The notes: generated by a model not told the origin, from the sequence alone. A DNA stretch of 64,000 nt from Sphingobacterium sp. PCS056 (GCF_023273895.1 NZ_CP096883.1:2418001-2482000); one strand, 5' to 3'. Positions 9,082 through 18,634 are shown, counted from the stretch's first letter. Made by a program: numbers and translations.

Positions 9082-12000
9082 CTAAACATTAGTATGTGCT
9101 GGCACTCTAACACCTTCTGGTCGGTCCAACTCTTGTTGTCCAATAGGCTTTTTACTTACTTGCTCTTGTAAGTATTGGAAGAAGATAAAGAGCACTGGAA
9201 TGATAAAAAGACCTAACACGACCCCACTGAGCATACCGCCTGCGGCTGCAATACTGATGGAGTGATTTCCTTGAGCAGATGGTCCTACGGCTGTCATCAT
9301 CGGGATCATTCCTACAATAAAGGCGAGTGAGGTCATAATGATGGGTCTCAACCGTAATTTTGCAGCTTTTAGAGCAGCACTTGCTATCGAAAGCCCTCTT
9401 TTACGTCCCTGAATGGCAAACTCGACGATAAGAATGGCATTTTTGGCTAATAAGCCGATAAGCATAACCAAGGCAACCTGAACATAGATATTATTGGATA
9501 TGTCTGTTAGACTAATTGCTGCAAATACGCCGAAGATTCCTGTCGGAATAGATAGTATAACCGCTAAAGGAATGATATAACTTTCATATTGCGCAGCTAG
9601 CAGGAAGTAAACAAATATTAAACATAGGATGAAAATAAGAGTAGACTGCCCACCTGAAACAATTTCCTCTTTGGTCATACCTGAGAATTCGTAAGTATAT
9701 CCTGTAGGGAGATGCTGCTTTGCCACCTCTTCTACCGCACGAATAGCATCTCCTGAACTGTATCCAGGCTTTGGAATCGCATTGATACCAATGGAGTTGA
9801 ATAGGTTATAGCGTGATGCTGTCTCTGGACCATATACACGTGTCATGGTAACCAACGTATTGATCGGTACCATATCGCCCTGACGATTTTTAACGAAAAT
9901 ACCGTTCATAGAAGAGGGTTCGGTACGGTCTTTTACATCTGCCTGTACCATAACGCGGTAATACTTGCCGAATCGGTTAAAGTCTGAAGCTTGTGAGCTA
10001 CCAAAGTAAGCTTGCATAGTCTGCAGAATACTTTTCGTACTGACACCGAGCTGTTCAGCCTTGATGTCATCTACTTGTAGTTCGTACTGAGGATAATCGG
10101 CTTTGAATGTGGTAAAGGCCATCATGATTTCAGGACGCTGCATCAGTTCTCCAATAAACTGTTGTCCTACAGTACTGAATTTTCCCAGTTGACCGCCGGT
10201 TCTATCTTGTAAAACCATATCGAGTCCATCAACGTTACTAAATCCAGGTACAGTAGGGAAAGTGAACACGAAAAAGTTAGCGCCTTTGATTTTAGATAAT
10301 TTCTGGTTAACATCCGCCATGATGGCATTGATATCTTTTATGGCTCCTCGTTCCTTATGCGATTTGAGGAGGATAAAAGCGACCCCGGCAGATGGACTCG
10401 TTGACTGTGTTAAAATATTGAAACCAGCTAAAACGTTCAATGTTTTTGTGAAATCAGCATGTTGTAACTGTTGTTCTGCTTCGGCTAATGCACTGGATGT
10501 ACGGTCTAATGATGCTCCTGCTGGCATAGAAAGTGATACAGCGATAAAACCTTGATCTTCTGAAGGGATAAAACCAGTTGGTGTCTTGCGAATCATAACA
10601 ACAGTCAGAAGTAAAATAACACCTAAAGCAGTAAATGCAATCCATTTGTAACGAATCAAGAAGCGAAGACTACCGATATAATTTTTAGTCAATCGATCAA
10701 AACCAACATTGAAGCCTGCAAAAAAGCGTTCTTTAAAATTGAGTTGCTTCTTATCAGACTGGTTTTGATGCGTAGGCTTTAAAAAGAGTGCGCAAAGTGC
10801 AGGGCTCAAAGTCAAAGCATTGATTGCTGAAATAACAATGGCAATGGCCAAAGTAAAAGCAAACTGACGATAAAATACACCTGTTGACCCCTCCATAAAT
10901 CCAATGGGAAGGAATACTGCCGACATCACCAAAGTAATGGAAATAATGGCTCCTGTGATTTCGCTCATGGCTGATGTGGTGGCTAGCTTAGGAGACAGAT
11001 GTTCATTCTCCATCTTGGCATGTACGGCCTCGACGACGACAATCGCATCATCTACCACAATACCGATAGCAAGGACTAGGGCAAATAGTGTCAGCAAGTT
11101 AATGGAGAAACCGAACAGCTGCATGAAGAAGAATGTTCCGACAATCGCTACAGGAACTGCAATGGCAGGAATCAATGTTGATCTAAAATCTTGTAAGAAT
11201 AGGAATACGACTAAAAATACCAGTATAAAAGCTTCTATTAAAGTATGTTTAACTTGGTCGATGGATTGATCCAAAGCATCTTTCGTATTATAAAGCACTA
11301 AGTATTTGACACCTTTTGGAAAGCTCAGTGATGCTTTTTCCATAAACTCCTGGATCGCAATCTGAATTTCATTGGCGTTGGAACCTGCCAATTGCATCAC
11401 ACCAATATTAAGTCCTGGCTTACCATTGATGCGAGTGTGGCTGGCATAGGTATAAGAACCCAATTCAACACGGGCAACATCCTTCAGTCTTAAAACCGAA
11501 CCATCTGTATTGGAACGGATAATGATATTTTCGTAATCGCTTGGCTGATTTAGTTTTCCTTTGTATTTGATCACAAATTCAAAAGCCTCTTTACTGCTTT
11601 CTCCGAATTTTCCGGGAGCAGCTTCAACGTTTTTATCCTGAATGGCCGCCATGACTTCTTCTGGTGTCAGTTTGTAAGTAGCCATCTGATTGGGCTTGAG
11701 CCATACACGCATCGAATAATCTTTACTTCCACCAAAAGGCAAAGCTTGACCTACTCCGGGGATACGTTTAAGTTCAGGAATAATATTGATCTGCGCATAG
11801 TTGGTAATAAAGGTTTGATCGTATTTACTTTCGTCTTCGGTATACAGATCCAAAACCATGATCAGACTGTTTTGCTGTTTGGCGGTTGTGATCCCTGCCT
11901 GTACGACTTCGCTAGGAAGTTGGCTGGTCGCTTGGGAAACACGATTTTGAACATTGACTGCCGCTTGATCAGGATCAGTTCCTAATTTGAAATAAACAGT

Positions 12001-12270
12001 AATCATGAGGGATCCGTCATTACTAGCTGTGGAGCTCATGTAACTCATGTTTTCTACACCATTGATGGACTCTTCTAACGAAGGGGCTACAGCACGAAGT
12101 ACTGTCTCGGCATTTGCTCCGGGATAAAGCGCCGTCACCTGTACTGCGGGTGGGGCAATGTCTGGGAATTGTTGTAAGGGAAGTTTTAGGATTCCGATGA
12201 TCCCCAATATGACGAGCAGAATGGAGATAACTGTAGCAAGTACGGGTTTTTCTATAAATTTTTTAAACAT
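9082..12270 (-). CDS. RND efflux pump inner-membrane subunit (HAE1/AcrB family)
   Basis: A full-length 1062-aa proton-driven pump. Transmembrane helix 4 carries the double aspartate of the proton relay (IGIVVDDAIVVVEAV) and helix 10 the conserved lysine (LLAKNAILIVEFA). The N-terminus (FIEKPVLATVISILLVILG) and the two large periplasmic loops match AcrB/MexB. HAE1 pumps capture hydrophobic or amphiphilic compounds in the periplasm or membrane and expel them through a TolC-type duct. It sits between the adaptor (19-base gap) and the channel gene, so a complete tripartite system is encoded. Substrates would need testing; multidrug export is the usual role. Confidence 0.95.
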   Translation of the reverse strand: MFKKFIEKPVLATVISILLVILGIIGILKLPLQQFPDIAPPAVQVTALYPGANAETVLRAVAPSLEESINGVENMSYMSSTASNDGSLMITVYFKLGTDPDQAAVNVQNRVSQATSQLPSEVVQAGITTAKQQNSLIMVLDLYTEDESKYDQTFITNYAQINIIPELKRIPGVGQALPFGGSKDYSMRVWLKPNQMATYKLTPEEVMAAIQDKNVEAAPGKFGESSKEAFEFVIKYKGKLNQPSDYENIIIRSNTDGSVLRLKDVARVELGSYTYASHTRINGKPGLNIGVMQLAGSNANEIQIAIQEFMEKASLSFPKGVKYLVLYNTKDALDQSIDQVKHTLIEAFILVFLVVFLFLQDFRSTLIPAIAVPVAIVGTFFFMQLFGFSINLLTLFALVLAIGIVVDDAIVVVEAVHAKMENEHLSPKLATTSAMSEITGAIISITLVMSAVFLPIGFMEGSTGVFYRQFAFTLAIAIVISAINALTLSPALCALFLKPTHQNQSDKKQLNFKERFFAGFNVGFDRLTKNYIGSLRFLIRYKWIAFTALGVILLLTVVMIRKTPTGFIPSEDQGFIAVSLSMPAGASLDRTSSALAEAEQQLQHADFTKTLNVLAGFNILTQSTSPSAGVAFILLKSHKERGAIKDINAIMADVNQKLSKIKGANFFVFTFPTVPGFSNVDGLDMVLQDRTGGQLGKFSTVGQQFIGELMQRPEIMMAFTTFKADYPQYELQVDDIKAEQLGVSTKSILQTMQAYFGSSQASDFNRFGKYYRVMVQADVKDRTEPSSMNGIFVKNRQGDMVPINTLVTMTRVYGPETASRYNLFNSIGINAIPKPGYSSGDAIRAVEEVAKQHLPTGYTYEFSGMTKEEIVSGGQSTLIFILCLIFVYFLLAAQYESYIIPLAVILSIPTGIFGVFAAISLTDISNNIYVQVALVMLIGLLAKNAILIVEFAIQGRKRGLSIASAALKAAKLRLRPIIMTSLAFIVGMIPMMTAVGPSAQGNHSISIAAAGGMLSGVVLGLFIIPVLFIFFQYLQEQVSKKPIGQQELDRPEGVRVPAHTNV

Positions 12271-12289
12271 TTTGTTTGTCGTATTATGT

Positions 12290-13486
12290 TTAGTTGATGC
12301 TGTCTTTCGGTAATGCTTGTGGGGTGATCACTTGACCATCTTGAAGCAAATCAATTCCTTTATAGACGATACGGTCTCCTTCTTTAAGGCCGTTGCTCAC
12401 GAGGTAATTGGATCCGCTTTTGCCGATGACTGTAATAGGCTGTTGAACTACTTTGTTTTCTTTGTTAACCGTATAAACGAAAATTTTATCCTGCATCTCG
12501 AGTGTTGCCATTTGTGGTACCAAGAGGGTATTGTCATATTTCTTCTGTAATCGTACACGACCTGTATTTCCATTTCTTAAAACTCCTTCGGGGTTTTTGA
12601 AAGTAGCTCGTAAAGTAATAGCTCCTGTATTTTTGTCAAATTGACCATCTACCATATCGATCTTTCCAACCTGATCATAAATACTTTGATCGGATAGCAC
12701 CAAGTTGATAGGAGGGAGGTTGTTCAATTTTTGCTGTAGGTCGTTACCCGCTGTATTATTTTTAAATGCGATGAAATCGTTTTCACCAAGAGAGAAGTAA
12801 ACGTGCAGATCTTGTACATTGGATAGTGCTGTTAAAGGTTGGGAATCAGCCGGACTAACTAAACTTCCCTGTTTTTTTTGTAATCTTCCGATGTATCCAT
12901 CTGTCGTAGCACGGATCAAGGTATATCCAACATTGATTTTAGCGGATTCAATTGCTGAAATGGCCAACTGTACATTTGCTTGAGCGGCATTACGGGCACT
13001 AATTGCTGTTTTGAGCTGAAAATCTGTTAATACCTTGTTGTCGACCAAGCGTGTCTTTTTCTCTACTTCTAATGTAGCATTTTCTAATGCTGCTCGGGCA
13101 GAGAGTAAATTGGCTTTCGCCTGGTTAAGTTGCTCTTGATATGGGCGATCATTGATTTTGAAGAGTGCTTGACCTTTCTTAACTTTTGCCCCTTCATCTA
13201 CAAAGATGCGGTCTAAAATACCCTCTACCTGTGGTCTGATTTCAATATTGGCAGATGCCTCAATACTAGCAGGATATTCTTGATAGACCGTTTCCTGACC
13301 GCTTGCAATGGTCATCACTGGTAAGCTAGCAGGTGGTGGAGGTATAGTTTTGCTCGTTCCTGTAGTGCAGCTGTATAAGAAAATTGCCGATAGAAGATAA
13401 AGATACTTTACTGTATTAAATTGTTTAACACTGTTAAGTAGAGGCGCATAAATTTTCTTAAAATCTAGTAATAGATGTGTTTTCAT
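12290..13486 (-). CDS. RND efflux periplasmic adaptor lipoprotein (AcrA family)
   Basis: A 398-aa membrane-fusion protein. The N-terminal half shows the lipoyl domain (VEGILDRIFVDEGAKVKKGQALFKI), a helical hairpin rich in Ala/Asn/Gln, then a beta-barrel and a membrane-proximal domain ending at TPQALPKDS. A lipobox (FLYSC) places the lipidated Cys at residue 40, an unusually long leader. No other ATG lies before it, so ATG 13486 stands unless a rare start is used. A copy of the predicted TetR operator lies inside this leader (13425-13437). First structural gene of the efflux operon, 78 bases after the tetR-type gene. Confidence 0.92.
   Translation of the reverse strand: MKTHLLLDFKKIYAPLLNSVKQFNTVKYLYLLSAIFLYSCTTGTSKTIPPPPASLPVMTIASGQETVYQEYPASIEASANIEIRPQVEGILDRIFVDEGAKVKKGQALFKINDRPYQEQLNQAKANLLSARAALENATLEVEKKTRLVDNKVLTDFQLKTAISARNAAQANVQLAISAIESAKINVGYTLIRATTDGYIGRLQKKQGSLVSPADSQPLTALSNVQDLHVYFSLGENDFIAFKNNTAGNDLQQKLNNLPPINLVLSDQSIYDQVGKIDMVDGQFDKNTGAITLRATFKNPEGVLRNGNTGRVRLQKKYDNTLLVPQMATLEMQDKIFVYTVNKENKVVQQPITVIGKSGSNYLVSNGLKEGDRIVYKGIDLLQDGQVITPQALPKDSIN
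13425..13437. promoter_or_regulatory. Predicted TetR operator, copy 1 (inside adaptor 5' coding region)
   Basis: TTAACACTGTTAA is a perfect 13-bp palindrome with a central C. It matches the two other copies at 13516 and 14185 and lies about 50 bases inside the adaptor gene. Bound repressor here could act as a roadblock. The assignment rests on repeated occurrence around the regulator gene. Confidence 0.5.
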
Positions 13487-13515
13487 ATTGTATTAAAAAT
13501 TGATATATGGTGTAT

Positions 13516-13528
13516 TTAACGCTGTTAG
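13516..13528. promoter_or_regulatory. Predicted TetR operator, copy 2 (regulator-adaptor gap)
   Basis: TTAACGCTGTTAG lies in the 78-bp gap between the TetR-type gene and the adaptor, 30 bases before the adaptor ATG, where it would control the pump genes. A degenerate further half-copy (TTAACGTTGTATT) follows at 13534-13546. Confidence 0.6.
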
Positions 13529-13564
13529 ATTTTTTAACGTTGTATTATTTCGGATAAAAAAAAA

Positions 13565-14164
13565 CTAATCAGTGAGTGAACGCGTGATTCCGTAAATCGC
13601 ATCTTTTAAAACTTGTTGATTGGTAATATCTCCATTACCTTGATTAACCAGATTGATCGATATCAATCCATGTATAATCGACCAGTATGTAAAGTACTTT
13701 CTACAGATCAATTCTTCTGATGGATCTTTTTCTTTCATAATCTCGCGGATAACATCGCTGATCATCTTACCGTGTGATTCGGCACATTTATATGTTTTTT
13801 CAAATCCACAGCATGCGGTTCCAACTCCAAACATTAATTGATAAAGCTCGCGTTCTTGAAAGGCAAAATCCCAATAGCTAAACCACATCGCTTCCAATTG
13901 TTTTTCGAGATCAGTTTCTGTAGATTTTGCTTCTTTAACTTTTTGAGCAAGGAGTCTGTAACCTTGGTTAGCAAGTTCTGTTAAGATCGCATCTTTGTTT
14001 GCAAAATATTCATAAATCATGGGAGCCGTATATTCGATGATATCGGCGATCTTACGCATGCTCAATGCTTGCCATCCTTCTTCTTTTACAATCTGAAGAG
14101 AGGCGTCAAGAATATTGCTGCGGTTTTCGTCTTTAAGACGTTGTATGCGATCTTTACTAGCCAT
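13565..14164 (-). CDS. TetR/AcrR family transcriptional regulator of the efflux operon
   Basis: A 199-aa regulator. The N-terminal TetR DNA-binding domain occupies about residues 10-65, with the helix-turn-helix around SMRKIADIIEYTAPMIYEYF followed by the family hallmark ANKDAIL. The C-terminal ligand-binding domain is helical with several cysteines (GTACCGFEKTYKC). It lies immediately upstream of the RND adaptor gene on the same strand. Three near-identical palindromes flank its start and the adaptor start, consistent with autorepression and repression of the pump until an effector binds. The effector is unknown. Confidence 0.9.
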   Translation of the reverse strand: MASKDRIQRLKDENRSNILDASLQIVKEEGWQALSMRKIADIIEYTAPMIYEYFANKDAILTELANQGYRLLAQKVKEAKSTETDLEKQLEAMWFSYWDFAFQERELYQLMFGVGTACCGFEKTYKCAESHGKMISDVIREIMKEKDPSEELICRKYFTYWSIIHGLISINLVNQGNGDITNQQVLKDAIYGITRSLTD

Positions 14165-14184
14165 GCTTTATTAGCATAAATGAT

Positions 14185-14197
14185 TTAACAGTGTTAG
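14185..14197. promoter_or_regulatory. Predicted TetR operator, copy 3 (upstream of regulator gene)
   Basis: TTAACAGTGTTAG lies 20 bases before the regulator ATG (14164). A near -7 element (CAATTTTG, minus strand) sits just upstream, so bound TetR protein would cover the regulator's own transcription start. Confidence 0.6.
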
Positions 14198-14429
14198 GAC
14201 AAAATTGTGATTTTTACTTTTTATTTGTGACATCTCAAAGTCATTAAATAAAATTGTGTACTAAGATGCCTTCAGACTTATATAAACCTGTATTTTCTCC
14301 TTCTTACATTTATTTTCAATCATTGTATATGAATTATTTATCACCTGTTTATTTCTGGTATTTCAAACCATAGGTCGTATAATGGTGTGAAATCGAATCA
14401 ATATTTTAAGCTTTTTTCATCTAGGTATA

Positions 14430-14450
14430 TTATTTAGATTAATTAAAAAT
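14430..14450. promoter_or_regulatory. Fur-box-like element, distal copy
   Basis: The element begins TTATTTAGATTAATT and resembles the dyad at 14489. It lies just upstream of the -33 box of the TonB receptor promoter. Iron-box identity is inferred from composition and context only. Confidence 0.3.
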
Positions 14451-14453
14451 AGA

Positions 14454-14486
14454 TTTGAATTATTGCATGTTTTTGCTTTATATTTG
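14454..14486 (+). promoter_or_regulatory. Promoter of the TonB receptor operon
   Basis: TTTG at 14454-14457 and TATATTTG at 14479-14486 are separated by 21 bases, matching the Bacteroidota -33/-7 promoter (TTTG, about 19-21 bases, TAnnTTTG). Transcription would start near 14492, some 20 bases before the GTG start. Confidence 0.65.
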
Positions 14487-14487
14487 C

Positions 14488-14512
14488 ATTATTTAGAACT
14501 AATTTAAATAAT
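14488..14512. promoter_or_regulatory. Inverted repeat over the transcription start (Fur-box-like operator)
   Basis: ATTATTTA and TAAATAAT are separated by 9 bases, forming a dyad that covers the predicted transcription start and ends one base before the GTG at 14514. A protein bound here would block the operon. Size and AT-rich composition suit a Fur-type repressor, but the factor is not identified. Confidence 0.4.
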
Positions 14513-14513
14513 T

Positions 14514-17306
14514 GTGCGTTTATCTGCGTTTTCTTTCGGGAATATATATAAGTGTTTTTCACTTACATGGTTACTTTTAATTGCAATTATTCATGTACAG
14601 GCTCAAACTGCTTGGATAAAAGGAAAAGTATTGGATACCAAAAAGCAACCACTATCTGGTGCTAGTATTCGTATAGATCAACAAGAGTTGTCGGTATTGA
14701 CTGATCGTGAAGGCGTATATAATATCAAACTTCCAAATAATCTTACACTTAAAGATCTAGTTCTATCGGTATCCTATATCGGAAAAAAAGGTCAGGAAGT
14801 AAAAATACTATTGGACGCTCCTATAAAAAATCAAAATTTTATACTTCATGATATCAGCTTGGCCCTAGATGAAGTTGCTGTACAAGCAACTGCGGGTAAA
14901 TTGAGTAACTCATCGATGGTCTTTGATAGGGAAATGATAGAACGATATCCTGCCCTGAGTTTAAATGACTTATTAAATCGTCTTCCGAACCGTAAAAACT
15001 CAGCTCCTTCTGTACAAGAAATGCAAAATTTGTCACTGCGAGGTGCTTTTCAGGGTACTACTGCTGGAGTCCGTAATGTAAATGAGCTCAATAATGCTTT
15101 CGGTGTGGCAATCATTATGGACGATATGGCTCTGAGCAATAACGGAAATATGCAAGGCCGTAACCCAGGAATTTTCGGAATGGGGAATGCAACGAATCAT
15201 ATTAGACCTTCCGATTACGGATTAACAGGAAGTAAGTCAAATATATCTTACTCAGGTGAAAATGTATTTGGAGGTATTGACCTTCGTCAAATCCCAATTG
15301 AAAATATTGAACGGGTGGAGGTCATATCTGGTGTGGCTCCTGCACGATATGGTGATATATCGAATGGTGCTGTGATTATAGAACGTCAGGCTGGTATAAC
15401 ACCTACTTCTTTTCGTGTACAGGTACGTAGTAATGCAACTTCTTATGGCTTATCCAAAGGTACTTCTCTTGGAAAAAAACTCGGTATGCTCAATATGGAT
15501 CTTGGTTATGTTAAATCATATGCCGATAATAGAGACAAGTTGAAGCAGTATGATCGGATCTCAGGAAGTATGATCTGGACAAATTTTTACGGACAAGAAA
15601 ATCGACTGAAACAAACTTTCTCAGGTACATACAATAAAGTCATCGATCGTGTGAATGTCGATCCTGATGATCCGACGGAAGCCGCTATATCTTTTGGATC
15701 GTGGTCATGGAATGCTGCCAGCCGTACATCATATCGAGTAGATGGGGCTTTTGTTAAAAATATTAATTTCAATGCTGGTATAAGTTCTTCTATACAGCAG
15801 ACCAATCGTGCACATTACTATAATGACGCTGTGGTCCTCTATACGGATTCTTTAAAAACTGGAATTGTTGAAGGGCAATATGCATCTGGTCAGTATATAG
15901 CCTATGATCAAGTTGATAACCGACCACTTAATCTAAATGGTCGATTAGAAGCTAATGCTGCAGCGATTACGGGTAATGTTCTTCATCGGATCAATTTTGG
16001 TGCTAATTATAGTTATGACATCAATCGTGGACTGGGTCGTATTGCTGATCCATCTATGCCGAAGAAGGATCTGGGTGCTCGGTCAGAAAGATATTATGAT
16101 TTTTCTTTGATTCATGCTTTACATAATATCGGTATTTATGCCGAAGATGCGATGCGCAGTAAATTGTTTGGACGGGACATCGCTGTGCGTGCAGGTATGC
16201 GTTTAGATATCATGAATGGCCATGCATCTTTTTCTCCTCGTACTAATATTAATTATATGTTGTCAGAAACGGTGAACTTTGGATTAGCATATGGTTTGGC
16301 ATTCAAATCTCCGGGGATCGCACAGCTCTATCCAGGACCTGTATTTAATGAAACTATCTTACTAAATGCGTACAATGGAAAAGAAAGTGAAAGTTTAGCT
16401 TTAATCTATTTACGTCGCTATGAAAAAGATAGTAAAGATCTCAAAAGTAGTTTGGGGCAAACTTTGGAATCTTCCATATCTTGGAATAAGAATGGTCATA
16501 GTCTGCGTACAAACTTCTTTTATAAGAGAAATAGCCGTGTGATCAATACGGTAAATGAACGTAGCATGATTACTTTACCGACTTATACTGCTGCTACGGT
16601 AGCTGGACAAAAACCTATTGCTGTAGAATCAGGTAGACGCAATTATCTTTTTTCGAATTTATATTTTAGTAATGATATTACAATATCCAATTTCGGAACA
16701 GAGATCATGTATTCGATGCCGCGAATTTCACCTATCATGACTATTTTTTCTGCTACTGCGGGGTTTACCATGTCAAATTCGTCTTCTAAATCTCCTAGTG
16801 AAATGGACTTTAATGAGGGCAAAACAGCGATGGATGATGTGGTGTTGGGACTATTTCCTTCTCGATCGACCACATCTTACTTGAGCAGGGCACAATTGCG
16901 CAGTTCAACACATATTCCTGCTTTGCGCTTAATTATTGAATTGAGTGCGGATTGTGAATTATTGAATTATTCTAAAGTTTCTTATGATGATTTAATACCA
17001 GTAGGGTACTATACACGTGATTATAATTATCACACGATCAGTAATTTTAATCTAGAAGATAAGATACATCAGGAACTTTTTGATGGTCGCAAGAAAGAAG
17101 CTGATCTTGCCAATCAAGATAAAAACTTTGTGTACTGGAATTTTAATCTGAATATGGCAAAGGAGATCGGTAAGAATATTTATTTGTCTTTCAATGTTTA
17201 TAATTTCTTGGATTATCAGCCACGATTTTATAAAGTCGGAGCTACATCTGTCATGGCACCAAACTCGTCACCGAACTATGGAGCGCAATTGACTTATAAA
17301 TTTTAA
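14514..17306 (+). CDS. TonB-dependent outer-membrane receptor with carboxypeptidase-regulatory-like domain
   Basis: A 930-aa receptor beginning at GTG 14514; no suitable ATG precedes the signal peptide (IIHVQAQ). Residues about 33-115 form a CarboxypepD_reg-like domain, followed by a plug (EMIERYPALSLNDLLNRLPN, then NIERVEVISGVAPARYGD) and a large beta barrel ending in an aromatic residue (LTYKF). It is not a SusC: no SusD follows and the plug differs. It heads a four-gene set with a surface lipoprotein, a second barrel and a di-haem peroxidase, under a clear promoter with dyads that look iron-responsive. It probably imports a metal complex or haem; the ligand is unknown. Confidence 0.88.
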   Translation: MRLSAFSFGNIYKCFSLTWLLLIAIIHVQAQTAWIKGKVLDTKKQPLSGASIRIDQQELSVLTDREGVYNIKLPNNLTLKDLVLSVSYIGKKGQEVKILLDAPIKNQNFILHDISLALDEVAVQATAGKLSNSSMVFDREMIERYPALSLNDLLNRLPNRKNSAPSVQEMQNLSLRGAFQGTTAGVRNVNELNNAFGVAIIMDDMALSNNGNMQGRNPGIFGMGNATNHIRPSDYGLTGSKSNISYSGENVFGGIDLRQIPIENIERVEVISGVAPARYGDISNGAVIIERQAGITPTSFRVQVRSNATSYGLSKGTSLGKKLGMLNMDLGYVKSYADNRDKLKQYDRISGSMIWTNFYGQENRLKQTFSGTYNKVIDRVNVDPDDPTEAAISFGSWSWNAASRTSYRVDGAFVKNINFNAGISSSIQQTNRAHYYNDAVVLYTDSLKTGIVEGQYASGQYIAYDQVDNRPLNLNGRLEANAAAITGNVLHRINFGANYSYDINRGLGRIADPSMPKKDLGARSERYYDFSLIHALHNIGIYAEDAMRSKLFGRDIAVRAGMRLDIMNGHASFSPRTNINYMLSETVNFGLAYGLAFKSPGIAQLYPGPVFNETILLNAYNGKESESLALIYLRRYEKDSKDLKSSLGQTLESSISWNKNGHSLRTNFFYKRNSRVINTVNERSMITLPTYTAATVAGQKPIAVESGRRNYLFSNLYFSNDITISNFGTEIMYSMPRISPIMTIFSATAGFTMSNSSSKSPSEMDFNEGKTAMDDVVLGLFPSRSTTSYLSRAQLRSSTHIPALRLIIELSADCELLNYSKVSYDDLIPVGYYTRDYNYHTISNFNLEDKIHQELFDGRKKEADLANQDKNFVYWNFNLNMAKEIGKNIYLSFNVYNFLDYQPRFYKVGATSVMAPNSSPNYGAQLTYKF

Positions 17307-17317
17307 CATCATTAATC

Positions 17318-18634
17318 ATGAAAATACGTTACTTTATTCCAATAATATGTCTTTTGATTTTTTCTTGTCAGCGAGACCGTATTCCAAAGATGGAGCCTGT
17401 AGATTTGAATTTGAATCTGAGCTACGCTTCGGAGGAACTAAATGGAAAATTGGAGCTGAATACAGCAAAGGTTACTGTAACCAATCTGTCAACAAAAGTG
17501 AGAAGTACTTATTCTCCTCAAGATGCCGCTGTAAGTATTGAGAATCTAAAACCGGGAAATTATGATATTGATGCTTCAATTACAATCTCCAAAGAGCAAT
17601 ATACTCAAGTAACTGGTCTTGAAACCGCCGAAGATGTGACTTTCAATGTTTCTTTTAAAAAATATAACCTCATCCGATCAACTACCTTGGCTCTGGAACT
17701 GGTTGCTGGTACTGTAGGAGATTTTGTCATCAAGCAGGTATATTATGCAGGGTCAGATCAAAAAAATGGGGCATTATATCGTGATCAATTTTTTGAGATC
17801 CAGAACAATACGGATCGGATTCTATATGCCGACAGTCTATACTTTGGTCGTATTTATGGAAGACAGTCGATCACAACAGATAAAGAACACTATCAGCCTA
17901 ATGGACAGTTAGATTGGAGTAAGTCTGAAAATATGACTATGGGAAATGAGGCTAATACCGACTATGTTTATTTAAGAGATTTATTTATGATTCCGGGTGA
18001 TGGCCAGACTTATCCCATAGATCCTGGAAAAAGTATTGTGATCGCACAGAATGCCCTGAACCATAAAGTGCCATTTGTTGGCAATAATGGTGTGGAAACA
18101 CCCATCAGAGATCCTGAATTGACAGTGGATTTAAGCAAAGCTACTTTTGAAACTTATTTTGGAGATATACCGGGGAAAAAACCATTTGCTTCCGATATCA
18201 ATAATCTAGATGTACCGAATGTGGAGGTATTGGATTATGTGGCAAATGACTGGATTTTAGATAATCCTGGGCGGGATGGATATGTGATCTTTAAGCGGTC
18301 CAGTCGAGAAGAAGTGTTGGCATTAAAAAATTACGTAGTACCTTCTTTAAAACCACCAGCTGCTTCTGAGAAAACCTATAGACAATTGCCTGTCAGTTGG
18401 ATCATGGACGCGTTAGAAATCCAACCGAACACAGCGAGCTCACGTTTACCTAAGAAGCTAGGGCCTTCTCAAGATGCTGGGTTTAGTTTTGTCCCTTTGG
18501 GAGCTTACTCTTCACAGGCTGTGATTCGTAAAACAGAGGAAAATAATAATGGTGTAATCAAGTTAAAGGATACCAATAATTCTACGGAAGATTTTGTGTT
18601 CATCAAGGCTAATCCTTTTGGTTTTGCAAATTAG
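17318..18634 (+). CDS. Surface lipoprotein, DUF4876-like
   Basis: A 438-aa lipoprotein (lipobox IFSC, Cys17), 11 bases after the receptor stop, so co-transcribed. The N-terminal 110 residues look like an immunoglobulin-like or carboxypeptidase-regulatory-like beta domain (LKPGNYDIDASI). The middle has the lamin-tail-like pattern FFEIQNNTDRILYADSLYFG, and the C-terminus is rich in aromatic residues. I recall this layout from DUF4876 proteins, which sit beside TonB receptors in Bacteroidota; the assignment is from memory. A role as an outer-surface binding partner delivering ligand to the receptor is inferred by analogy with SusD and HmuY. No catalytic motif is visible. Confidence 0.65.
   Translation: MKIRYFIPIICLLIFSCQRDRIPKMEPVDLNLNLSYASEELNGKLELNTAKVTVTNLSTKVRSTYSPQDAAVSIENLKPGNYDIDASITISKEQYTQVTGLETAEDVTFNVSFKKYNLIRSTTLALELVAGTVGDFVIKQVYYAGSDQKNGALYRDQFFEIQNNTDRILYADSLYFGRIYGRQSITTDKEHYQPNGQLDWSKSENMTMGNEANTDYVYLRDLFMIPGDGQTYPIDPGKSIVIAQNALNHKVPFVGNNGVETPIRDPELTVDLSKATFETYFGDIPGKKPFASDINNLDVPNVEVLDYVANDWILDNPGRDGYVIFKRSSREEVLALKNYVVPSLKPPAASEKTYRQLPVSWIMDALEIQPNTASSRLPKKLGPSQDAGFSFVPLGAYSSQAVIRKTEENNNGVIKLKDTNNSTEDFVFIKANPFGFAN

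Larger units (their letters stand above)
14165..14513. other. Divergent regulatory region, tetR-type gene / TonB receptor
   Basis: A 349-bp region without a gene. The left end holds the regulator's operator (14185-14197). The right end holds the TonB receptor promoter and two related dyads beginning TTATTTAGA (14430 and 14489). The middle is AT-rich with nothing I can name. Confidence 0.6.
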
